The notes under the pieces are model-generated. The model saw nothing but the letters and a program-made list of their open reading frames with translations. It searched no databases and was not told the DNA's origin. A stretch of 11,596 nt of DNA, from the NCBI GenBank assembly GCA_946482375.1, contig CAMLRH010000051.1, positions 1-11,596 on the forward strand, written 5' to 3'. A program made the position numbers and the translations under genes. Shown in pieces: positions 6,638 to 11,596 of this stretch. This stretch comes from an uncultured Caulobacteraceae bacterium (lineage in GTDB: Bacteria; Pseudomonadota; Alphaproteobacteria; Caulobacterales; Caulobacteraceae). Position 1 is the first letter of the stretch. Each line of letters begins with the position of its first letter.

Positions 6638-7054
6638 ATGCGCTTCATGATCATCCGCAAGGCCGACGCCGACACCGAGGCGCGCAAGATGCCCTCGCAC
6701 GAGCTGGCGGCCGCCATGATGGCCTACAACGAGGAGATGGTGAAAGCCGGCGTCCTGCTCGCCGGCGACGGGCTGCGGCCCACCGCCGACGGTTTCCGCG
6801 TCAAGTTCACCGACGGCAAGCCGACGGTGATCGACGGGCCTTTCGCCGAGGCCAAGGAGCTGGTCGCCGGCTACAGCCTCATCCAGGTGAACTCCCGCGA
6901 GGAGGCGCTGGAATGGGTGCGCAAATGGCCGGTCGAGGACGCCGACGGCCAGGCCTACCTTGAGGTGCGCCAGCTCTATGAGATCGAGGACTTCGGCGAG
7001 GAGGTCTTCACGCCCGATCTCGTCGAGACCTACGAGCGCTTCCACAAGGCGTGA
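6638..7054 (+). CDS. YciI/DGPF-family protein, second copy
   Basis: This is a tandem paralogue of the preceding gene, 138 residues, in the same YCII-related family. It has MRFMIIRKADADTEARKMP at the N-terminus, AYNEEMVKAGVLLAGDGL, VIDGPFAEAKELVAGYSL and the conserved EDFGEE near the C-terminus. GAGGAG of the upstream coding end lies nine bases before the ATG, and the gap to the first copy is three bases. Its last codons overlap the ECF42 start by four bases (GTGA). Keeping both DGPF cores intact suggests both are functional, perhaps as a heterodimer or with different ligands; that is inference. In characterised ECF42 loci, DGPF genes are targets of the sigma factor. Confidence 0.9.
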   Translation: MRFMIIRKADADTEARKMPSHELAAAMMAYNEEMVKAGVLLAGDGLRPTADGFRVKFTDGKPTVIDGPFAEAKELVAGYSLIQVNSREEALEWVRKWPVEDADGQAYLEVRQLYEIEDFGEEVFTPDLVETYERFHKA

Positions 7055-8310
7055 GCGGCCGCGACGTTCACAAGGCGGTTCAGGCGGTCTGGCGGATCGA
7101 GTCGGCCCGCCTGACCGCCGCCCTGGCCCGCCGCACGGGCGATGTCTCCCTTGCCGAAGACCTTGCGCAGGAGGCGTTGCTCGCCGCCCTCGAACAGTGG
7201 CCGCAGACCGGCGTGCCGGACAATCCGGCCGCCTGGCTGATGTCGGCCGCCAAGCGCAAGGCCGTCGACCGCTTCCGCCACGCCGCCATGGCCGGGGCCA
7301 AGCATCAGGCCATTGCGCAGGAAACCCCGAGCTACGTCATGCCCGACATCGACGAGCGCCTCGACGGCGACATCGGCGACGACCTGCTGCGGCTGATCTT
7401 CACCGCCTGCCACCCGGTGTTGCCGCCCGAATCACAGGCGGCGCTGACGCTACGCATGGTCGGCGGCCTGACCACCGGGGAGATCGCTCGCGCCTTTCTG
7501 GTCCCCGAACCGACCATGGCCCAGCGCATCGTACGGGCGAAGCGGACGCTGTCAGAGGCGAATGTCCCGTTCGAGATGCCGCGCGGCGCAGAGCGGACCG
7601 AACGGCTGGGCGCGGTGCTGGCCGTGCTCTACCTGATCTTCAACGAAGGTTATTCCGCCACCGCCGGCGAGGACTGGCTGCGCAAGGAGCTGATCGACGA
7701 GGCCCTGCGCCTTGGCCGCATCCTCGCCGAACTGGTCCCTGACGAGCCCGAGGTCCACGGCCTCGTCGCCCTGATGGAGCTACAGGCCTCGCGGTCCTGG
7801 GCGCGGACGTCCGCCGACGGCTCGCCCGTCCTGCTCCTCGACCAGAACCGCGCGCTCTGGGATCGCATCCTGATCCGCCGTGGCCTAGTCGCCCTCGAAC
7901 GCGCTGAAAAGCTCGGCGGCGCGCTTGGTCCCTACGCCCTGCAGGCCGCCATCGCCGCCTGCCACGCGCGGGCGCTGAACGCCGAAGACACGGACTGGCC
8001 GCGCATCGCCGCCCTCTACGCGGCGCTGGCGCAGGTCTCCCCCTCGCCCATCGTCGAACTGAACAGGGCGGTCGCCGTCTCCATGGCGTTCGGGCCAGAG
8101 GCCGGTCTCGCCGTAGTCGACCAGCTCACCGACGAACCGGCGCTGAAGACCTACCACCTGCTCCCGGCGGTGCGCGGCGACCTCCTCGCCAAACTCGACC
8201 GCCACGATGAAGCGCGCGCCGAGTTCGAGCGCGCCGCCGCCCTCACCCGCAACGAACGCGAACGCGCCCTCCTGCTCGAGAGGGCGAAAACCCCTAAGGT
8301 CATCCGATGA
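7051..8310 (+). CDS. ECF42-type RNA polymerase sigma factor with C-terminal TPR-like extension
   Basis: This is a sigma factor of the ECF42 group, which needs its own long C-terminal extension rather than a classical anti-sigma factor for control. The product has 419 residues, about twice a normal ECF. Region 2 (about 15-80) has AEDLAQEALLAALEQWP and NPAAWLMSAAKRKAVDRFRH. Region 4 (about 108-170) has LRLIFTACHPVLPPESQAAL and TTGEIARAFLVPEPTMAQRI. The extension (about 185-419) holds the group hallmark IFNEGYSATAGEDWLRKEL, LVPDEPEVHGLVALMEL, LDQNRALWDR and helical repeats. The start is a GTG that overlaps the stop of the DGPF gene (GTGA), so translation is probably coupled. The pairing with two DGPF genes is the known ECF42 context. 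The inducing signal is unknown. Confidence 0.93.
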   Translation: MSGRDVHKAVQAVWRIESARLTAALARRTGDVSLAEDLAQEALLAALEQWPQTGVPDNPAAWLMSAAKRKAVDRFRHAAMAGAKHQAIAQETPSYVMPDIDERLDGDIGDDLLRLIFTACHPVLPPESQAALTLRMVGGLTTGEIARAFLVPEPTMAQRIVRAKRTLSEANVPFEMPRGAERTERLGAVLAVLYLIFNEGYSATAGEDWLRKELIDEALRLGRILAELVPDEPEVHGLVALMELQASRSWARTSADGSPVLLLDQNRALWDRILIRRGLVALERAEKLGGALGPYALQAAIAACHARALNAEDTDWPRIAALYAALAQVSPSPIVELNRAVAVSMAFGPEAGLAVVDQLTDEPALKTYHLLPAVRGDLLAKLDRHDEARAEFERAAALTRNERERALLLERAKTPKVIR

Positions 8311-8951
8311 AAGCTGTCGCCGCCGCCCTCGCCGCCTTGCTGCTCGTCGGAGCAGCTCAAGCTCAGCCGACACCCGAAGCCGTGGGGACGCCGCCGGCGG
8401 GCGCGTACAAGCTCGACCTCGCCCACGCGAGCCTGAACTTCCGCGTCAGCCACCTGACCTTCTCGCGCTGGACCGCGCGCTTCACGAAGTTCGACGCGAC
8501 GCTCAACGCCGACCCCGCCAATCCGGCCGCCGCCAGCATCACCGCGACCATCGACGCGGACTCCCTGCAGACCAACTACCCGCTCGACGATTTCGACTTC
8601 GACGAGATGCTGACCGGCCCCAACTGGCTGGACGCCGAGCAGTACCCGACCATGACCTTCCGATCCACGAAGGTGGAGGTTGCCGGCCCGAAGACGGCCA
8701 AGGTCACCGGCGACTTCACGATGCACGGCGTGACGAAGCCCGTGACCCTCGACGTCACCTACAACGGCGGCTACGGCCGCCACCCGTACGATCCCAACTC
8801 CCGGATCGGCTTCTCGGCGCACGGCTGGCTCAAGCGCTCCGACTTCGGCGTTTCCAGCGGCATTCCCGCGCCGGGCTCCATCATGGGCGTCGGCGACGAC
8901 GTCGAAATCATCATAGAAGCCGAGTTCACCCGGCCGGCGCCGAAGGACTGA
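8307..8951 (+). CDS. YceI family periplasmic protein
   Basis: YceI proteins are secreted lipocalin-like barrels that bind polyprenoid or other hydrophobic molecules; several respond to base or oxidative stress, but the exact ligand here is unknown. The 214-residue product starts with a Sec signal peptide (MK, a hydrophobic run about 3-16, likely cleavage after AQA at residue 19-20). The YceI fold follows: YKLDLAHASLNFRVSHLTFS (about 34-53), a D-rich segment, LDAEQYPTMTFRSTKVE (about 111-127), GDFTMHGVTKPVTLDVTYNG (about 135-154) and IGFSAHGWLKRSDFGV near residue 170-186. The ATG overlaps the sigma stop as ATGA, so it is coupled to the ECF42 gene and is likely a member of its regulon. Confidence 0.93.
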   Translation: MKAVAAALAALLLVGAAQAQPTPEAVGTPPAGAYKLDLAHASLNFRVSHLTFSRWTARFTKFDATLNADPANPAAASITATIDADSLQTNYPLDDFDFDEMLTGPNWLDAEQYPTMTFRSTKVEVAGPKTAKVTGDFTMHGVTKPVTLDVTYNGGYGRHPYDPNSRIGFSAHGWLKRSDFGVSSGIPAPGSIMGVGDDVEIIIEAEFTRPAPKD

Positions 8952-8953
8952 CG

Positions 8954-9604
8954 ATGTCACTGACCCTCTATTCCCACCCCTTCTCGTCCTACTGCCAGAA
9001 GGTGCTGATCGCGCTCTACGAGAACGAAACGCCGTTCACCTATCGGCACCTGGAGCACGAAGGCGCCGCAGACGAGCGCGCGGCGCTGTGGCCGTTCGGG
9101 AAGTTCCCGGTGCTGGTCGACGACGGGTGTCCGGTGGCCGAGTCCAGCATCATCATCGAGTACCTCGACCTGCATTATCCGGGCGCGAGCCGCCTGCTGC
9201 CCGACGATCCGATGGCGGCGCTGGAGGTCCGGTTCATGGACCGCTTCTTCGATCATTACGTCATGACGCCGATGAACAAGCCGGTCGCCGAAACACTGCG
9301 CCCCGACGGCCGCCCTGAAACGGCCAAGGGCGAAACCGCCCGCGAGTTGGAAACGGCCTACGCCTGGCTCGAAAAGAATCTGGCGGGCCGCACCTGGGCG
9401 GCGGGCGAGACCTTCAGCCTGGCCGACTGCGCCGCCGCGCCGTCGCTGTTCTACGCCGACTGGGTCCACCGGATCAGCGAGGCCTACCCCACCGTCCGCG
9501 CCTATCGCGCCCGGCTGCTGGCCCGGCCGTCGATAGCCCGTTGCGTCGAGGAGGCGCGGCCGTATCGTCACTACTTCCCGCTGGGCGCGCCGGACCGCGA
9601 CTGA
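8954..9604 (+). CDS. Glutathione S-transferase family protein (first of two)
   Basis: This is a cytosolic GST-fold enzyme that would join glutathione to electrophiles or act as a thiol-dependent reductase. I chose the ATG at 8954, two bases after the yceI stop; the frame stays open further upstream but that part overlaps other genes. The product has 216 residues. The thioredoxin-like N-terminal domain (1-78) has LYSHPFSSYCQKVLIAL with Ser11 and Cys14 as candidate catalytic residues, GKFPVLVDDG with the cis-Pro, and AESSIIIEYLD, which binds the gamma-glutamyl group. The helical C-terminal domain (about 90-205) has the N-capping motif FSLADCAAAPSLFYAD. Its TGA overlaps the next ATG by one base. 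Confidence 0.92.
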   Translation: MSLTLYSHPFSSYCQKVLIALYENETPFTYRHLEHEGAADERAALWPFGKFPVLVDDGCPVAESSIIIEYLDLHYPGASRLLPDDPMAALEVRFMDRFFDHYVMTPMNKPVAETLRPDGRPETAKGETARELETAYAWLEKNLAGRTWAAGETFSLADCAAAPSLFYADWVHRISEAYPTVRAYRARLLARPSIARCVEEARPYRHYFPLGAPDRD

Positions 9605-10242
9605 TGATCGAGCTATACCATTGCCCCGACGCCCGTTCGTTCCGCGCGCTGTGGGCGCTGGAGGAATTGGGGCTGGACTACCAGCTCCACCTCCTGCCCT
9701 TCCCGCCCCGCGTTCGGGCGCCGGAGTATCTGGAGGTCAATCCGCTCGGCACCATCCCGGCGCTGATCGACGGCGAGACCTTCATGACCGAGTCCGCCGC
9801 CATCGTGCAGTACCTGGTCACTCGCCACGGGCCGACCGACCTCGCCGTCTCGCCGGACGATCGACAGTACGGCGCCTGGCTCAACTGGCTACACTTCGGT
9901 GAGGCGACGCTGACCTTCCCGCAGACGCTGGTGCTGCGCTACCGCACCTTCGAGCCCGGCCGCGCCGATGCGGCGGCGGACGACTACGCCCGCTGGTTCA
10001 TGGCGAGGCTGAAGCATGTCGAGCGCGCGCTGGCCAACGGCGACTGGCTTTGCGCCGGCCGTTTCACCGCCGCCGACATCTCGGTGGGATACGCGCTCCT
10101 GCTCGCCAGCCATCTCAAGCTGCTTGAGGGCGCGGCGCCGTCGGTTCGCGCCTATTGGGAACGGCTGAAGGCCCGCCCCGCCTTCCTGGCGGCCAAGAAG
10201 GTGCAGAAGGCCGACCTTGCCGAGGCGCTTGCGCGGCCTTAG
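9604..10242 (+). CDS. Glutathione S-transferase family protein (second of two)
   Basis: This second GST, 212 residues, differs clearly from the first. The ATG at 9604 shares one base with the preceding stop (TGATG). The N-terminal domain has MIELYHCPDARSFRALWALE with Cys7, Ser12 and Arg14 around the usual active-site position, then NPLGTIPALIDGETFMTESA with the cis-Pro and the Glu-Ser pair that hold glutathione. The helical domain includes FTAADISVGYALLLASHLK. The signature is that of the broad bacterial GST group; substrate and class cannot be assigned. Since the two GSTs are not close duplicates, they probably act on different substrates under the same control. The mntP gene follows without any gap. 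Confidence 0.92.
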   Translation: MIELYHCPDARSFRALWALEELGLDYQLHLLPFPPRVRAPEYLEVNPLGTIPALIDGETFMTESAAIVQYLVTRHGPTDLAVSPDDRQYGAWLNWLHFGEATLTFPQTLVLRYRTFEPGRADAAADDYARWFMARLKHVERALANGDWLCAGRFTAADISVGYALLLASHLKLLEGAAPSVRAYWERLKARPAFLAAKKVQKADLAEALARP

Positions 10243-10821
10243 TTGGCCACCGTGCCCGGAATTGCCCTCACCCTCTTCGTCCTCTCGCTGGCGCTGGCCG
10301 CGGACGCCTTCGCCGCCGCCGTCTGCAACGGCGCGGTCGCCCAGCCGAGACCCGGCGTCGGCGGCGCGCTCCGCATCGGCGCGGCGTTCGGGGCGGCCCA
10401 GGCGATCATGCCGCTCATCGGCTGGTTGCTGGGCGCGACCGCAATCTCCTTCGTACGCCATATCGACCACTGGATTGCTTTCGCTCTGCTCGTCGCGCTC
10501 GGCGCGAAGATGCTGAAGGACGCCAGCGAGCCGACCGACTGCGGGCCGCCCGCGCCGCTGATGACCGGCTGGGCTCTCGGCGCCGCCGCCATCGCCACCA
10601 GCATCGACGCCGCCGCCGCCGGCGTGACCCTGCCGATGATCGGCCTGCCCGTGGTCGTATCGGCCCTCACCATCGGGCTTGTGACCCTGACGCTGTCCAC
10701 GGCCGGCGTCTTCATCGGCGCGGCGGCCGGAGCGCGTATAGGGCGCAGCGCCACCATGGTCGGCGGCGTGCTGCTGATCCTGCTCGGCGTGAAAATCCTC
10801 GCCGAGCACCTGCTGGCCTAG
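10243..10821 (+). CDS. mntP: MntP-type manganese efflux pump
   Basis: MntP exports Mn2+ across the inner membrane. The product has 192 residues and about six hydrophobic helices. It keeps the two conserved acidic membrane motifs: AADAFAAAVCNG (about 20-31) and AIATSIDAAAAGVTL (about 118-132). HWIAFALLVALGAKML and a final GGVLLILLGVKILAEH also match E. coli MntP. The TTG start directly follows the stop of the second GST. A GTG nine bases later is an equally possible start; neither has a clear Shine-Dalgarno sequence, so coupled translation is likely. No yybP-ykoY manganese riboswitch can fit because there is no leader. Expression therefore probably follows the ECF42 operon. Confidence 0.9.
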   Translation: MATVPGIALTLFVLSLALAADAFAAAVCNGAVAQPRPGVGGALRIGAAFGAAQAIMPLIGWLLGATAISFVRHIDHWIAFALLVALGAKMLKDASEPTDCGPPAPLMTGWALGAAAIATSIDAAAAGVTLPMIGLPVVVSALTIGLVTLTLSTAGVFIGAAAGARIGRSATMVGGVLLILLGVKILAEHLLA

Positions 10822-11165
10822 CCGAACGCCACCTCGTAGCGCTCCGGCTTGAAGCCGACGATCAAGGCGCCGTCGTGGTCGACCACCGGGCGTTTGATCA
10901 TCGAGGGGTTCTCGACCATCAGCTCGATGGCGCGCGCCTCGTCGATGTGCTGCTTGTCCTTGTCGGGCAGCGCCCTGAAGGTCGTGCCGGCGCGGTTCAG
11001 CAGCACCTCCCAGCCGACTTGCCGGCACCAGTTCTCCAGCGTCGTCGAGTCGATCCCCGCGACCTTGTAGTCATGGAAATAGTAGGGAACGCCGCGCTCA
11101 TCGAGCCAGGCGCGGGCCTTCTTCATCGTGTCGCAGTTCTTGATGCCGTAGATCGTGATGTGCAT
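10818..11165 (-). CDS. ArsC/Spx-family reductase, YffB type
   Basis: This is a small thioredoxin-fold protein of the ArsC/Spx superfamily, closest to E. coli YffB, which has been described as a glutathione-dependent thiol reductase. The product has 115 residues and opens MHITIYGIKNCDTMKKARAW with the single active-site Cys11. It continues with YYFHDYKVAGID, LNRAGTTFRAL and the conserved IKRPVV before the C-terminal helix, like YffB. There is no CxxC as in Bacillus Spx, and the arsenate-binding Arg set of true plasmid ArsC is not evident, so arsenate reduction should not be assumed. It is convergent to mntP: the stops share CTAG, with no terminator between them. It is divergent from rnk. Confidence 0.9.
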   Translation of the reverse strand: MHITIYGIKNCDTMKKARAWLDERGVPYYFHDYKVAGIDSTTLENWCRQVGWEVLLNRAGTTFRALPDKDKQHIDEARAIELMVENPSMIKRPVVDHDGALIVGFKPERYEVAFG

Positions 11166-11194
11166 GACGGCTCAATGTGCCCCGCTCGAGGGGT

Positions 11195-11223
11195 TTGACA
11201 AGCGCGGGCGCGACGCCTCCAAT
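11195..11223 (+). promoter_or_regulatory. Possible housekeeping promoter for rnk
   Basis: A perfect TTGACA (11195-11200) is followed after 17 bases by TCCAAT (11218-11223), which matches four of six positions of a -10 box. It lies in the 208-base gap between the YffB-type gene and rnk and would give a leader of about 145 bases. A short CCCC/GGGG hairpin (11180-11193) lies just upstream. The call rests on motif match alone. Confidence 0.35.
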
Positions 11224-11314
11224 GGCCAGATGTTCGCGCGCCCCACATTCCGGCGATTCCGACTCCACGGCGGTAGCCTGCTCACAGGCCACTGACCCCG
11301 GACTCCGTTTGCGC

Positions 11315-11339
11315 GCCGCGCCGGGAGTTCCGGGGCGGC
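11315..11339 (+). other. Strong hairpin in the rnk leader
   Basis: GCCGCGCCGG pairs with CCGGGGCGGC (one G-G mismatch in ten) around a GAGTT loop, 34 bases before the rnk ATG. The sequence GGAGTTCC that spans the loop (11324-11331) recurs exactly at 11365-11372, where it forms the rnk Shine-Dalgarno region. Another small stem, GCCTG-CTCA-CAGGC, lies at 11276-11289. There is no T-run, so it is more likely a leader structure than a terminator. Confidence 0.4.
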
Positions 11340-11373
11340 TTCCCCAATAAGGTGCAAACAAATCGGAGTTCCC

Positions 11374-11596
11374 ATGAACATTCACAGCGAGGCGCCCGTG
11401 CGTCCCAGGATCATTCTCGCCGAGAGCGAAGCCGAGCGGTTGAGCACGCTCGCCACCCAGATGGAGCAGAGCTCGCCGCTCGCCGCCGAGCTCCTGCTCG
11501 ATGAGATCGAACGCGCCGAGGTCCGCCCGGACGCCGACGTGCCGGCCACCGTCGTGCGCATGGGCTCGCACGTCGAGTTCCTGGACGAGGCGCATG
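11374..11596 (+). CDS. rnk: Nucleoside diphosphate kinase regulator Rnk, 5' part
   Basis: Rnk is a GreA/GreB-related protein that binds RNA polymerase and was first found as a regulator of nucleoside diphosphate kinase. The ATG at 11374 has CGGAG five bases upstream. The 74 codons present give PRIILAESEAERLSTLA, then SPLAAELLLDEIERAEV, then VPATVVRMGSHVEFLDE. This follows the Rnk order: a short N-terminal coiled-coil half and the start of the GreA-like C-terminal domain with V.M.S.V.F. The short N-terminal part, compared with the long coiled coil of GreA, is what separates Rnk from GreA/GreB. The rest lies beyond the window. Confidence 0.88.
   Translation, partial: MNIHSEAPVRPRIILAESEAERLSTLATQMEQSSPLAAELLLDEIERAEVRPDADVPATVVRMGSHVEFLDEAH

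Noticed and set aside
5966..7045. Minus-strand frame of about 359 codons covering the DGPF genes and the intergenic region
   Set aside because: It is antisense to two genes with recognisable family motifs and good ribosome binding sites, and it has no domain of its own that I recognise.
8151..8960. Minus-strand frame opposite the end of the ECF42 gene and yceI
   Set aside because: It is an antisense shadow; the plus strand holds a signal peptide and the full YceI fold.
10222..10243. Manganese riboswitch (yybP-ykoY) before mntP
   Set aside because: The upstream gene ends directly at the mntP start, so there is no untranslated leader to hold it.
1..11596. CRISPR array, tRNA, insertion sequence or phage genes
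   Set aside because: No regularly spaced repeats, cloverleaf-like sequence, transposase or integrase motif was seen on either strand.

Overview
The window looks like chromosomal DNA of a high-GC alphaproteobacterium, most likely of the Caulobacteraceae type (Caulobacter, Phenylobacterium or Brevundimonas). I infer this from the GC-rich codon use, the yfgM-like/bamB/der cluster, a PanB that resembles my memory of Caulobacter PanB, and a DUF6249 gene next to an ECF sigma gene. No tRNA, rRNA, CRISPR array, transposase or prophage gene was seen. Every stretch without a gene is under 300 bases, and each is described below.

The left half (1 to about 5970) reads leftward on the minus strand. In transcription order it holds a small DUF6249-type membrane protein, an ECF sigma factor, a two-helix membrane protein overlapping the sigma gene (candidate anti-sigma factor), panB (pantothenate synthesis), a membrane-anchored TPR-like protein of the YfgM/AncA type, the lipoprotein BamB, and der/engA, which runs off the left edge. 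The last three repeat the order known from E. coli. They join outer-membrane assembly and periplasmic chaperoning to ribosome biogenesis. A REP-like double hairpin sits between bamB and der.

The right half (6203 to 10821) reads rightward as a very compact seven-gene array: two tandem YciI/DGPF-family genes, an ECF42-type sigma factor with a long C-terminal TPR-like extension, a secreted YceI protein, two different glutathione S-transferases and a MntP-type manganese exporter. Neighbours overlap by 1 to 4 bases or are 0 to 3 bases apart, so one mRNA is very likely. Upstream lies TGTCGA, 17 bases, then CGAC. This matches the ECF42 promoter motif I recall from work on Streptomyces and suggests that the sigma factor drives its own operon. 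The leader then forms a stem-loop that ends next to the first Shine-Dalgarno sequence.

The right end holds a convergent ArsC/Spx-like (YffB-type) reductase gene whose stop codon shares a CTAG with that of mntP, and the first 74 codons of rnk, which encodes a GreA/GreB-related nucleoside diphosphate kinase regulator. The most interesting part is the ECF42 operon: a predicted self-regulated stress regulon that links DGPF proteins, YceI, two GSTs and Mn efflux.
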